Part shown: positions 17,091 through 26,127 of the stretch, piece by piece
Numbering within the stretch: position 1 is the first letter of the stretch
Layout of the letters: every line of letters starts with the position of its first letter
Assembly (NCBI GenBank): GCA_050733935.1
Contig: JBOHUC010000136.1
Coordinates: forward strand, 1 to 60,569
Source of the DNA: JBOHUC01 sp050733935
GTDB taxonomy: Bacteria > Eisenbacteria > RBG-16-71-46 > DASYSL01
Length of the DNA: 60,569 bases
Direction of reading: 5' to 3'
Program-made: the position numbers and the translations under genes
Notes under the pieces: generated by a model
What the model was told of the DNA's origin: nothing
Databases searched by the model: none
The model's input: only the letters and a program-made list of their open reading frames with translations

Positions 17091-19004
17091 ATGATGCGCA
17101 CGGAACGTCCTCTCGGCGTCCTCGCCCTCTGCAGCGGGATGTGCTTCACGTTTCTGGTGACAGGCACGTCCCCGGCGCTGGCGTCGCAAGCCTTCGATTT
17201 CCAGAAGATCGCCGTTCGCGGCGAAGCCGCTCCCGGCACCGAACCCGGAACCGTTTTCGGCCCCCTCGTCGACGCCTACTTCATCTCCGTTCCCGCGCTC
17301 GATCAGACGGGGGCAGTCTCGTTCGTCGCCACGCTCGAGGGTCCGTCGGTCACCGCGACGAATCGCACGGGTGTCTGGTCGTTCCGCGACGGCGCGCTCG
17401 CGCGCATCGCACGTGCAGGCACCGCAGCGCCCGAAGTCGCACCCGGCGTGTTCACGAGTTTCCCGTTCGACTTTGCGCTCGTTTCCCCGGCAGCAGGAGG
17501 CGGACGCATGGGCTTCAGCGCCACGGTGCAGGGTGCGGGCATCGATTTCGAGAATGACGACGGCGTATGGGACCTGAGCGGCGGAACGCTCCGACTGTTC
17601 ACACGCGAGGGCGCGCCGGCCCCCGGACTTGCGTCGGGAATCACACTGACTACTCCGATCAGTCTCGAGATCGATCCGGGCGGTCATGCCTTCCTCAGGA
17701 CTTCGATCGCTGGCCCGGGTGTGACCACGCTCGACAACGAGGGATTCTGGAGCGACCGCAGCGGCTCTCTGGCACTCGTGCTGCGCGAAGGCGACACCGC
17801 TCCCGGCGCCGGCGCGGGCGTGAAGTTCGGCGGGGCGGGTGAGTTCATCGGCACGGGATACTCGTTCGGCTCCGTGGACTGGAGCCCCGATTCGAGGCTC
17901 GCGCTCCAGGCGAGTGTGACCGGCCCGAACGTCACCACGTTCAACAACGAGACCATCTACGCCGAGCGCGGCGGCGTGCTGACGCTGATCGCTCGCGAGG
18001 GACAGCAGGCGCCGGGCATGCCGAACGGGGACACGTTCGGAGGGAACTCCGTGCTCGCGGACTTCTCTGGCGTCGAGATGAACGCGCTCGGTCAGATCGC
18101 ATTCAACGCACGGGTCGGCGCCGAGGCGAAGTATCTCCTGTATTCGGACCATCGCGGCTCGCTGCTGCCGGTCGCACAGTTCGGGGATCCTGCACCGGGC
18201 ACGGCACAGACATTCGGGTTCCTGACCGATGCGCGCCTGAGCGACGGCGGGAGGATCGCGTTCCGCGCAATCCTCTCGGGCAGCGGGCAGTGGCCGCCGC
18301 TCGGTCTCTGGTGGGACCAGCCGGGCGCGCCGGGGGAACTACAGGCAGTCGCCCTTCCCGGTGGTGCCGCCCCCGGCCGTCCTGGTGTCGTGATCTTGAG
18401 CGTGTTCACGATCCATGGCTTCACGCCGGCCGGACAGCTCGTGTTCCGGGCGGAGCTCGACGATCCGGCCTTCGGCGCCCGCAGCGCGCTCTACTTTGTC
18501 GACGCCACAGGGATCGTGAGCGAGGTCGCCGTGACGGGCGATCTGTTCGATGTCGCAGGGAGCGCCGGCACAGGAGCCGACATGCGTGAGATCAGCGCGA
18601 TCCAGTTCGGGGATTTGAATCCCGACGGCGAGATGGCGCTTCGTCTCGACTTCGTCGGCGGCGGGTTCGGCATCTATCGCGTCACTCCGCAGTCGACGAC
18701 CTCGGTCGACGGACCGGCGGCGCGCGGAGTCGAGCTTGCGCAGAACGCGCCCAATCCGTTCGCGCGCGCGACGCGCTTCGACTTCGCGCTTGCGCGACCG
18801 GGGCACGCTCGAATGACGGTGTTCGATGCATCCGGACGCGTCGTTCGCCGGCTGCTCGACGAAGCACGCGACGCAGGGCCGCAATCGATCGCCTGGGACG
18901 GGCGCGACGATGCGGGGCAGGATCTCGCATCAGGGCGGTACTGGGTGCAGATCGAAGCCGGTGCGGAGGCTCGCTCGATCGGTATCGTGAAACTTCGTCC
19001 GTAG
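17091..19004 (+). CDS. Secreted NxxGxxAF tandem-repeat protein with FlgD-like sorting tail
   Basis: A 637-aa exported protein. A signal peptide (LCSGMCFTFLVTGTSPALA) precedes about eight repeats of roughly 60 aa built around the NxxGxxAF core: LDQTGAVSFVATL, GGRMGFSATV, DPGGHAFLRTSI, SPDSRLALQASV, NALGQIAFNARV, SDGGRIAFRAIL, TPAGQLVFRAEL and NPDGEMALRLDF. These form a beta-propeller-like passenger of unknown function. The last 85 residues are a FlgD-like tail (NAPNPFARATRFDF, MTVFDASGRVVRRL, WDGRDDAG) for surface attachment or export. The start is fixed by AGGAGG 6 nt before the first of two adjacent ATGs. It is probably followed by the lipoprotein gene 7 bp away. Confidence 0.88.
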   Translation: MMRTERPLGVLALCSGMCFTFLVTGTSPALASQAFDFQKIAVRGEAAPGTEPGTVFGPLVDAYFISVPALDQTGAVSFVATLEGPSVTATNRTGVWSFRDGALARIARAGTAAPEVAPGVFTSFPFDFALVSPAAGGGRMGFSATVQGAGIDFENDDGVWDLSGGTLRLFTREGAPAPGLASGITLTTPISLEIDPGGHAFLRTSIAGPGVTTLDNEGFWSDRSGSLALVLREGDTAPGAGAGVKFGGAGEFIGTGYSFGSVDWSPDSRLALQASVTGPNVTTFNNETIYAERGGVLTLIAREGQQAPGMPNGDTFGGNSVLADFSGVEMNALGQIAFNARVGAEAKYLLYSDHRGSLLPVAQFGDPAPGTAQTFGFLTDARLSDGGRIAFRAILSGSGQWPPLGLWWDQPGAPGELQAVALPGGAAPGRPGVVILSVFTIHGFTPAGQLVFRAELDDPAFGARSALYFVDATGIVSEVAVTGDLFDVAGSAGTGADMREISAIQFGDLNPDGEMALRLDFVGGGFGIYRVTPQSTTSVDGPAARGVELAQNAPNPFARATRFDFALARPGHARMTVFDASGRVVRRLLDEARDAGPQSIAWDGRDDAGQDLASGRYWVQIEAGAEARSIGIVKLRP

Positions 19005-19011
19005 ATTCGAA

Positions 19012-19497
19012 ATGCGGGACCGCGGCGGGACGGCTCGGCGGGGTGTCTCGACGGCCGTCCCGCTTCGCTTTGTCGTCGTCCTTGCAGGCCTCCTCGCACT
19101 CGCCGGGTGCCAGCCCGGTCCAAGGGAGCGGAACTCGCGGAGCGCTCCGGCGGACATCGTGATCCGTTACTACGAGGCCATCGAGGACGGTCGGTATCGC
19201 GATGCGTACGACCTGTGGGGAAGGAGCGGAGCCGGGAGCGGGAAGACATTCGAGGCCTTCGCGGACGGATTCCGCGAGACCGCGAACACCTCGGTCGAGA
19301 TCGTGGGACCCGTGCAGACGGAGGGCGCCGCGGGCTCGATCTACGCCGAGGTTCCGGTCGTGGTCCGTGCGACCACGATCCGCGGCGAAACTCAGCGCTT
19401 CACAGGGAGCTACACACTTCGCCGGGTGAACGACGTGCCCGGGGCGACGGCAGAGCAGCTTCGCTGGCACATCGAATCCGCGCGTCTCGCGCGCTAG
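19012..19497 (+). CDS. Lipoprotein with NTF2-like fold (hypothetical)
   Basis: A 161-aa predicted lipoprotein. The signal VVVLAGLLALAGC carries a lipobox with the acylated Cys at residue 33. The mature part (DIVIRYYEAIEDGRYRDAYD, DLWGR, then alternating strands VEIVGPVQTEG and QRFTGSYTLRRV) has the helix-then-sheet pattern of NTF2-like/DUF4878 domains. It starts 7 bp after the repeat protein and may be cotranscribed with it. It ends 8 bp from the convergent DinB gene. Function unknown. Confidence 0.75.
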   Translation: MRDRGGTARRGVSTAVPLRFVVVLAGLLALAGCQPGPRERNSRSAPADIVIRYYEAIEDGRYRDAYDLWGRSGAGSGKTFEAFADGFRETANTSVEIVGPVQTEGAAGSIYAEVPVVVRATTIRGETQRFTGSYTLRRVNDVPGATAEQLRWHIESARLAR

Positions 19498-19505
19498 TGG
19501 CCTTG

Positions 19506-19991
19506 TTACGCTCCCTGCAGCACCCGGAGGTAGCGGATCTGGCCGGCGTGGTAGATGTCGTGGGTGAAGACGCGGACCAGGCGATACGCGAGCGGCTGCG
19601 CCCACTCGGCCTTGCCCCGATAGGGAACATGTGGTTGTGCCAGAGCCACGTCGTCGAGTGGCTCGAGTCGCCGCCGGAACTCCTGATACTGGGCGTTGAG
19701 TTCGCGAACGTCGGCCTGCCAGGCGGCCTCATCGCCCGAGGCTTCCGACCAGTCGGCGCGTCCGTGGTCCTCGTAGTCCGGCGGTCTCCCGTCGAGCGCT
19801 GCCAGCACCCCGCGTTTCCAGTGGAGAACGTGGCGCACGATCTGCCAGATGGAGTTGCGCTCGGGCGCGGGCTTCCAGGTCGCCTGCGCCGCGGTGAGCC
19901 CCTCGACCGCAATGGCCAGGGATGGCTGCCACGCCTCTTTCTCGAAGGTGTGCTCCAGGTGATCCCAAACAATGTCTTTGACCGTGGTCAT
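19506..19991 (-). CDS. DinB-family protein (four-helix metal-binding fold)
   Basis: A 161-aa cytosolic protein of the DinB/YfiT superfamily, small four-helix bundles that hold a metal with three His. Likely ligands are in WDHLEHTF near the start, IWQIVRHVLHWKRG in the middle and THDIYHAGQIRYLRVL near the end, which is the usual spacing. The start MTTVKDIV gives the family length, with GGAG upstream. Members often act as thiol-dependent transferases or have no known role. It is encoded just downstream of the ferritin-like gene on the same strand. Confidence 0.85.
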   Translation of the reverse strand: MTTVKDIVWDHLEHTFEKEAWQPSLAIAVEGLTAAQATWKPAPERNSIWQIVRHVLHWKRGVLAALDGRPPDYEDHGRADWSEASGDEAAWQADVRELNAQYQEFRRRLEPLDDVALAQPHVPYRGKAEWAQPLAYRLVRVFTHDIYHAGQIRYLRVLQGA

Positions 19992-20064
19992 CGTCGGCTC
20001 CTCTCGGTACTCGGCGGTGTGATCGCTCAGCGCTTTGCGACAAGCCACGTGCCTGCGCGCGCCG

Positions 20065-21069
20065 CTAAGCCTCGAGGTCGAGGTCCGGACAGGCTCCATC
20101 TTCCCACACGGTGATCAGCGCACGGGTGAGGCCGAACATGGCGTCCCAGAAGGTCGGGATCATCTCCGGCCCGTCCCTGCGAAAGCTCGCCTCGAGCTCG
20201 GAGAGGAACCGGCGATAGTGGACCTCTAGCTCCATCTGCGCGGCGGCGTTGCCGGCGCCCGGGACCACGGCGTGGACCTCCGGCAGCTTCCCCGGGTGAT
20301 GGAGCAGGAGGGAGAACTTGTGGTAGTGGCTCACGTCTCCCCGGAACCATCCGGGGTCGAACTCCTTCCCCGCTTCCAGTGACGGAGGCCTGAACTCGAC
20401 CGGCACGCGCGTGTTGTTGGCCCCCTCGCCCTGCTCGACGATGGCGTTCATCGCCCGCAAGGCATCGTCCAGCGAGTGCACGGTCTGGCTGAAGCCGTGA
20501 TGGCGGCCGCTCCGCGGGTGGTACTCCTTGAACGACGCCTTCTGGCGGGTGTTGCGCTCCGCCCCGACGTAGCTCGCGTCCCACTGGAGCGCGACCCCTT
20601 CTTTCAGCGCCGCGTACATCATGGCAATGGAGTCGTAGGAGGGCTCCTCCTCCCACCGGATCTCCCGGGGAGCCTGCGGCAGCTCGATGGCGCAGAACAG
20701 TTTCAAGCGGCTCTCGTCCAGCCCACCGATCGCGCATTCGTATCCGTGCAGATGCGCGGGGAGCGCTTCCTTGCGGGGATGGATGAAGGGAATGCGGTGC
20801 GCTTCACGGTACCGCGGGGGATGGAAGCGCGGAGCGTGGCCGAGGGCGTTCGAGATGTTGCAGATCAGCTCGAGATGGAGCACCTCCTGGATCGCCACCG
20901 ACTGGACCAGCTTGGCCGCATCCGGATAGGCAGACGGCTTGAGCTCCTTCAGGCCCTTGATGGAGTAGAGCGCCGTGAGGTAGAGCGGGATGGTCCAGAA
21001 CTCCACGTCCACTGCGTGCTGCAGGTGCTGGTGCAGATCGTGGCGGCTCCAGCGGGCGGGATCCTTCAC
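20065..21069 (-). CDS. Ferritin-like protein related to VioB/RebD N-terminal domains
   Basis: A 334-aa protein with a ferritin-like iron-binding bundle. HLQHAVDVEFWTIPLYLTAL gives the first Glu/His pair and IQEVLHLELICNISNALG the second. This pattern is that of the iminophenyl-pyruvate dimer synthase-like ferritin domain found in VioB and RebD. The C-terminal part (SLDDALRAMNAIVEQGEG, VSHYHKFSLLLH) completes the domain. The GTG start overlaps the TGA of the TMEM175 gene (GTGA, with AAGGA upstream), so translation is coupled. The full VioB/RebD catalytic partner is absent, so the reaction is unknown. Indole-alkaloid synthesis is not implied. Confidence 0.8.
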   Translation of the reverse strand: MKDPARWSRHDLHQHLQHAVDVEFWTIPLYLTALYSIKGLKELKPSAYPDAAKLVQSVAIQEVLHLELICNISNALGHAPRFHPPRYREAHRIPFIHPRKEALPAHLHGYECAIGGLDESRLKLFCAIELPQAPREIRWEEEPSYDSIAMMYAALKEGVALQWDASYVGAERNTRQKASFKEYHPRSGRHHGFSQTVHSLDDALRAMNAIVEQGEGANNTRVPVEFRPPSLEAGKEFDPGWFRGDVSHYHKFSLLLHHPGKLPEVHAVVPGAGNAAAQMELEVHYRRFLSELEASFRRDGPEMIPTFWDAMFGLTRALITVWEDGACPDLDLEA

Positions 21070-21686
21070 GCTCGCGCTTCCTTGTAGGTCGCGCCCAGTG
21101 CGAGCCAGACCAGATAGCTGAGCGTCAGCACCAGGAAGACGACGACCGGAAACCAGAAGGCGAGGATGGTGCAGGACAGGTAGAGCCAGAAGGCGCGAAT
21201 CGCCTGCCCGCGGATGTTCAGGATGATCTTCTCCGCGGCCTCGCTCCTGGCCAGCGGCTTCGGCCGAAGCGCGGTGAAGGTGAGGAGAAGCCAGCCGATG
21301 TTTCCCAGCAGGATGGTGAAGCTGTAAAGGACCACCGCGGGGGCCATGGCTTCGGTCCCCCAGAACTCGGCCATGAGTGCCGTGGGAAAGGGCAGCATCA
21401 CGTAGGGAAGCAGCGCGAAGAGGTTGGCGTAGATGAAAGGGTCGGAGGCTCGATCCACCAGCTTCATGAACAGGTGATGCGTCGCCCATTGTACCCCGAT
21501 GATCAGGAAGCTGAGCAGGAACGCGTAAAGCGAGGGCAACAGGTGCAGCAGGTGCTGCCACAGATCCCTGGAGGTGGCGATTTCTTCCGCCGACGGCCTC
21601 TCGATCTCCAGGATGAGCAACGTGATGGCGATGGCGAGCACGCCGTCGCAGAACGTCTCCAGGCGGCTGTTCTGGTTTTCTGCCAT
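21066..21686 (-). CDS. TMEM175-family potassium channel (DUF1211)
   Basis: A 206-aa integral membrane protein with six predicted helices. It starts with the diagnostic segment RLETFCDGVLAIAITLLILE, where most relatives have FSDG; the Ser-to-Cys change is the only odd point. The second signature is SFLIIGVQWATHHLFMKLV. The family forms tetrameric K+ leak channels in bacteria. It is the first gene of a two-gene unit with the ferritin-like protein, whose start codon overlaps its stop. Confidence 0.9.
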   Translation of the reverse strand: MAENQNSRLETFCDGVLAIAITLLILEIERPSAEEIATSRDLWQHLLHLLPSLYAFLLSFLIIGVQWATHHLFMKLVDRASDPFIYANLFALLPYVMLPFPTALMAEFWGTEAMAPAVVLYSFTILLGNIGWLLLTFTALRPKPLARSEAAEKIILNIRGQAIRAFWLYLSCTILAFWFPVVVFLVLTLSYLVWLALGATYKEARA

Positions 21687-21902
21687 GGTGGGGCGGGAGT
21701 CTTCGACAACCTCCGCATCCTGTCAACTCGTCGTCTTCGGATGGTGCCAGATCGGGCTGGCGAGGGCGTCATGCCGAGTGTAGCCTCAGGCCCGCGCTCA
21801 TGAGGATCCTTATGCAGAGTACTCATCCGACCTCGTCGGCTCGGTGCTGATCCTGTCGCGGATCATCGCGAAGCTCGGCGCCACTATCCTCGTGGTGAGC
21901 GA

Positions 21903-24758
21903 TTGCTCGAGCGCCTGAAAGCCGTCCTCGCGGGCCGCTATGCAATCGAGCGCGAAGTCGGGCGCGGCGGCATGGCGACCGTCTACCTCGCGCGCGATCT
22001 CAAGCACGGCCGGAACGTCGCGATCAAGGTCCTGTCCCCCGAGCTGGCGGGCATGCTCGGTCCCGAACGATTCGTTCGCGAGATCGAGACCGCCGCGCGG
22101 CTCCAGCACCCGCACATTCTCCCGCTGCTCGACTCGGGCGCCGAGGACGGACTCCTCTACTACGTCATGCCCTACGTCGAGGGCGAGTCGCTGCGATCCC
22201 GGCTCTCCTCCCAGCGGCAGCTCGCGCAGGACGAGGCCGCGCGGCTCGCGGCGGAGGTGGCGCGGGCGCTCGACTACTCCCACCGGAACGGAATCGTGCA
22301 CCGTGACATCAAGCCCGAGAACGTGCTGCTCGCCGACGGCGAGGCGGTCGTCAGCGACTTCGGTATCGCACGCGCGATTCGGGAGTCGGGCGGAGAGAAC
22401 CTGACCCGGAGCGGCGTCACGCTGGGCTCACCGCCCTACATGAGCCCCGAGCAGATTGCGGGCGGAATCGACGTGGACGGACGGAGCGACGTCTACAGCC
22501 TGGGATGCATGCTCTACGAGATGCTCGCCGGGCAGGCGCCGTTCACCGGCCCGGCCGAGACGCTCGCGCACCAGCACTTGAACGTGGCACCCCGCCCGCT
22601 CCGCGACCTCAGGCCCTCGGTGAGCGCGGAGCTGGAGGCGATCGTTGCACGCGCGCTTTCGAAGACGCCGGCCGACCGTTTCGCCACGGGGTCCGAGCTG
22701 GTGGCGGCGCTCGCTGCCGCGAGCCGGACCACGGTCCCGCTCGCGCGTGACGTTCCCACGATGGCCACGCCGCCGCCCGTGCGCGCGAAGCGCCCGAAGC
22801 TCCGGGTCGCCCTTGTCGCGGCAGGTGTAGTGGCGATCGCCGCGATCGCGCTCGTCCTGGCTCGCACTCGGCTCGGTCAGGACTCGAGTGTGGACGGAGC
22901 GTCCCATCGCCGCTGGGTGTGGCTCGCGGACTTCGAAGGCCCTGCGGACGATCCGGGCCTCGCTCCCGCCGCGCGCGGCCTGGTCGCCGCGTCGATCGAC
23001 GAATCCAAGGTGCTCGCCACGGTTCCGAGCGAGCAGATCACGATCGCGCTCCGTAACTCGGGGCGAGCCGACACGGTTGCGATCGGCCCCGAGCTGGCGC
23101 GCGAGCTGGCGTTCCGCTCGTCCATCCCGGTGGTGATCGAGGGTCGGATCGGCCGCATTGGAACCTCGTACGCCGTCACGCTGCGCGCGATGGATGCCGA
23201 GAAGGGCACCGTCATCGAGTCGGCCATCGGCGAGGCACAGAGCGAGCGCGATCTGGTGCCGGTGCTCACGCGTCTCGCCCGTGACCTGCGGCGTGCGCTC
23301 GGCGAGCGACCCGACGCGTTTCGGACGTCCGAGTCCTGGCCCGACGCCGCGACGCCGTCGTTCGAAGCCTTCAAGCTCTTCCACCGCGGCCGGATTCTGC
23401 ACGATCAGTCCGAGTACTGGGCCGCGATCCCCCTGGCTCGCCAGGCGCTGGCCGTCGACCCCGAGTTCGCCTCGGCGTGGGCTCTGCTGGGCACGGCGCA
23501 AGGCAACTTGGGGCAGATCGATTCGTCGATGGCCGCATTGCAAGAGGCGCTGCGGCATCCGGACAGGCTTTCGACCATCCGCCGCCTCGACATCGAGGGC
23601 AAGATCGCATCCGGCCGCGGGGACGACCAGACCGCTCTGGAGGTCTACGACGCGATCCTCCACCTCGACCCGTCCCCCGGGGACCGGGCCATGGCGCTCA
23701 ACAACAAAGCAGTGGCCTTGAGCCGTCGGGGCCACACCGAGCAGGCGCTCGCGCTCTATCGCGAGTCGGTCGCCCTCGACCCGGTCGAACCATCGGCGCT
23801 CGGGCGCGGGAACATCGCCAACGAGCTGATCGCGCTCGGCCGCCTCGCGGAGGCGCGCGAGGTGCTTGCGGACCTCTCCGATCCGTTCAGCCGGATGTCG
23901 GCGCTCGATGCGCTGATGGCCGAACGCTCGTGGGACCGCGCCGAGAGTCTTTCGACCGCCGTCGCCGGCGACGCCGCGCTTCCACCGGTGATCCGCAGCT
24001 TCGGGTTGGGCGCTCACGGCGCCGTGCTCGCCGTGCGTGGCGATCTGGTTGGAGCGAGGCGGGCGATGGACAGCCCCCAGCGGCGGGCCCTCATGGGCGA
24101 TCTGCCGCGCCCGATCGGCGTGAACTGGTTCATGCGCTCCTTCGCAGCACGATTGCTCGACGAGCCGCAACCGGAGGTGCCGAACGTCATCCGAAAGACG
24201 CCCTGGGGCATCGCCGCACTTGCCGTCCGCGCCGCGGACGACGGCGACTCGGTCCGGGCGAGAAAGGCGGTGGGGACCTGGCCCGATTCCACGGACCTTG
24301 CGTCGCTCGATGCGCTTGGAAATCACGTCGAGGCGCGGCTGGGCGCGAGGCAGGGCCGGTGGGACGAGGTGGTGTCCCGGTTGCGGTCCAATGCCTCGAG
24401 GGGCAACCGCGACTCGCCGACGGTCGAGCGAGTGCTCCGGCTCCCCGCGCGCTGGATGCTGGCGGACGCGTTCGAGCAGCTCGCGATGCCGGACTCGGCG
24501 GTCGCTTACCTCGGGCTGATTCTCGACCCGCCCGCCAACGAGCCGCCGCATGCAGGGATGCGTGGCCAGTGGGAGCCGTTCGTCCGTACCCGGCTCGTCC
24601 GCGTGTACGCGGGGATGGGTCGCATCGAGGACGCCGAGCGGCAGTGGATGATCCTCTCGACCACGATGACGAGGCCCGACGCGCAGGCGACGGCCATGCT
24701 CGACGAGACGCGCGCCGTCTTACAGAGCGCGCGGGCGATGCGCACGTCCGAAAGGTAG
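21903..24758 (+). CDS. Membrane Ser/Thr protein kinase with periplasmic TPR region
   Basis: A 951-aa PknB-type (Hanks) kinase. Residues 13-275 are the kinase: glycine loop GRGGMATVYLA, Lys42 in VAIK, catalytic Asp135 in HRDIKPEN, DFG and the APE-equivalent SPEQI. A proline/arginine-rich linker precedes one membrane helix at about 300-320 (VALVAAGVVAIAAIALVLA). The outer part has a TolB-like start, then TPR repeats from about 480 (SEYWAAIPLARQALAVDPEF, ALALYRESVALDPVEPSALG). The start is a TTG preceded by GTGAG. No partner phosphatase is near. The signal sensed is unknown. Confidence 0.92.
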   Translation: MLERLKAVLAGRYAIEREVGRGGMATVYLARDLKHGRNVAIKVLSPELAGMLGPERFVREIETAARLQHPHILPLLDSGAEDGLLYYVMPYVEGESLRSRLSSQRQLAQDEAARLAAEVARALDYSHRNGIVHRDIKPENVLLADGEAVVSDFGIARAIRESGGENLTRSGVTLGSPPYMSPEQIAGGIDVDGRSDVYSLGCMLYEMLAGQAPFTGPAETLAHQHLNVAPRPLRDLRPSVSAELEAIVARALSKTPADRFATGSELVAALAAASRTTVPLARDVPTMATPPPVRAKRPKLRVALVAAGVVAIAAIALVLARTRLGQDSSVDGASHRRWVWLADFEGPADDPGLAPAARGLVAASIDESKVLATVPSEQITIALRNSGRADTVAIGPELARELAFRSSIPVVIEGRIGRIGTSYAVTLRAMDAEKGTVIESAIGEAQSERDLVPVLTRLARDLRRALGERPDAFRTSESWPDAATPSFEAFKLFHRGRILHDQSEYWAAIPLARQALAVDPEFASAWALLGTAQGNLGQIDSSMAALQEALRHPDRLSTIRRLDIEGKIASGRGDDQTALEVYDAILHLDPSPGDRAMALNNKAVALSRRGHTEQALALYRESVALDPVEPSALGRGNIANELIALGRLAEAREVLADLSDPFSRMSALDALMAERSWDRAESLSTAVAGDAALPPVIRSFGLGAHGAVLAVRGDLVGARRAMDSPQRRALMGDLPRPIGVNWFMRSFAARLLDEPQPEVPNVIRKTPWGIAALAVRAADDGDSVRARKAVGTWPDSTDLASLDALGNHVEARLGARQGRWDEVVSRLRSNASRGNRDSPTVERVLRLPARWMLADAFEQLAMPDSAVAYLGLILDPPANEPPHAGMRGQWEPFVRTRLVRVYAGMGRIEDAERQWMILSTTMTRPDAQATAMLDETRAVLQSARAMRTSER

Positions 24759-24781
24759 TGCGCCGACCACCGCGTACTGCA

Positions 24782-25654
24782 TCAGGGAGTCGTCGGCGTC
24801 GGCGGGACGGTGCGAATCCAGGTCCAGACGGCGTGCATCTCTCCCTCCGTCATCTGGCCCAGTTCCTTCCACGGCATGGCTTCTTCATCGAGCTTCCGTC
24901 CATTCCTCGCCTGGCCGGTACGAAACAGGTTGCGGAAGGCCTCTTCGTCGTAGGTGTCCATGACACTGCCCCGGACGAGCGGCGGGCCACCGAACTCCTT
25001 GTTGCCCATCAGCGTGGGACCGTGGCACACGGTGCAAATCCCACCGACGTAACGACCCGTGCCGAGAGTATCCGTCGGATCGGGTTTCGCAGGTGGGTCC
25101 GCGGCGTGGTCGATCGAGGCGTATTCCGTCTTGAACACCCCAGCGCCGAGCAATACCTGAGCGAGCCTGAGTGAACTCTTCCCGGGGTCGTGGTCCACCG
25201 CCTGCCCATTGCGGATCGCCGCGACGATTCTCCCCAGATCTTCCGGCGCCATCAGTCGCGTGTAGTAGCTGGACGGCATGATGACCAGGGGGCGCCCGTT
25301 GCTGCCGATCCCGTGGCGAATGGCCCGCACCCAGTCCTCGGGTTCATACGACGCCGTCACGCTACCCGCGCCGGGACCGATGTGCGGTGCCACCATCCGG
25401 CCGAACACCGGATCGTCAATCATGACGCTGCCCTGCAACTGCGCATCGTGGCACACCGTGCAGGCGAACATCTGCGCGTAGCGTCTGCCTTCCGCGATCG
25501 ACAGCGAGTCATCCGGAATGTCGATCCCCGCCACGTCCTGCGTGTGCTTCTGGCGGAGCGTGTTCCCGCCGATCATGTACAGGACGATCGCAGCGACAAC
25601 GATCAACACGACAAGTACGCCGAGCGCGATTCCGATCCGGCGCAACAGCTTCAT
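24782..25654 (-). CDS. Membrane-anchored dihaem cytochrome c
   Basis: A 290-aa periplasmic electron-transfer protein anchored by a single N-terminal helix (IALGVLVVLIVVAAIVLYMI). Two c-type haem sites are present, both CTVCH, at C65-C68-H69 and C207-C210-H211. Candidate distal Met ligands are in VIMPSSYY and EEAMPWKELGQMT. Each haem sits in a cytochrome-c fold of about 100 aa, so it is a tandem duplication. The start MKLLRRIG is the only one that gives the anchor. It is a lone gene. The redox partner cannot be told. Confidence 0.9.
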   Translation of the reverse strand: MKLLRRIGIALGVLVVLIVVAAIVLYMIGGNTLRQKHTQDVAGIDIPDDSLSIAEGRRYAQMFACTVCHDAQLQGSVMIDDPVFGRMVAPHIGPGAGSVTASYEPEDWVRAIRHGIGSNGRPLVIMPSSYYTRLMAPEDLGRIVAAIRNGQAVDHDPGKSSLRLAQVLLGAGVFKTEYASIDHAADPPAKPDPTDTLGTGRYVGGICTVCHGPTLMGNKEFGGPPLVRGSVMDTYDEEAFRNLFRTGQARNGRKLDEEAMPWKELGQMTEGEMHAVWTWIRTVPPTPTTP

Positions 25655-26127
25655 CGGCGGGCCCCCCCGGTTCGAGAGAAGCACGGAACCTAACACATGC
25701 AGAGCATCCCACGAGACGAAGTCCGCTGACCGGGAGCGTCGTCGGATAGGTGCCGATTGATGTTTTCCGCGGTGCCGCCGCTGCAGTTGTGCAAGCGGCA
25801 TTGTTGGCTCCGCGCCGCAGCTCCAAGGACAAGAAGTTCGGCTTCGCGTAGGTCGTGGATGCCTCATCCGATGTGGCTCGCGCGTTCGGCGCGGCAGTAC
25901 TCCGGAGGCGTTCCTGTTCGACGCTCAGGGCAAGCTCGACCCTCCCTCTCTCTTTGTCTCCAGCAGTCTCCAGCAGGTTCCGCTGTAGATCTCGAAGCCC
26001 TTCCCCCGCTTCCAGATAGAGCGCACTAGGCCTCCGTCCAGGCCCAACGCGGGAGGGATCCCTTCGCCTTTGACGGCACCGAATCGACAGCTGTAGAATG
26101 GATGCGCTTCCCCTGTCTCGAGGACCA
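25655..26127. other. Gene-poor stretch between cytochrome c and FG-GAP/S11 genes
   Basis: This 473-bp stretch shows no gene I can support. A few reading frames of 70-90 codons cross it on both strands, but none has a ribosome site or a recognisable motif. Base composition is a little less GC-rich than the neighbours. It should hold the promoters of the two divergent genes, but no convincing -35/-10 pair was seen. Confidence 0.4.

Noticed and set aside
16935..18152. N-terminal extension of the PI-PLC-like protein up to 18152
   Set aside because: The extension is antisense to the NxxGxxAF repeat gene and lacks hydrophobic or repeat features; the start at 16934 has a good ribosome site and the first membrane helix.
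20065..21069. Violacein/rebeccamycin-type gene cluster
   Set aside because: Only the ferritin-like domain resembles VioB/RebD; no tryptophan oxidase or other cluster genes are nearby.
25655..26127. Possible integron attC-like site (GCCAACAATGCCGC...)
   Set aside because: The left part recalls an attC end, but there is no matching GTTRRRY end and no integrase gene, so it was not called.
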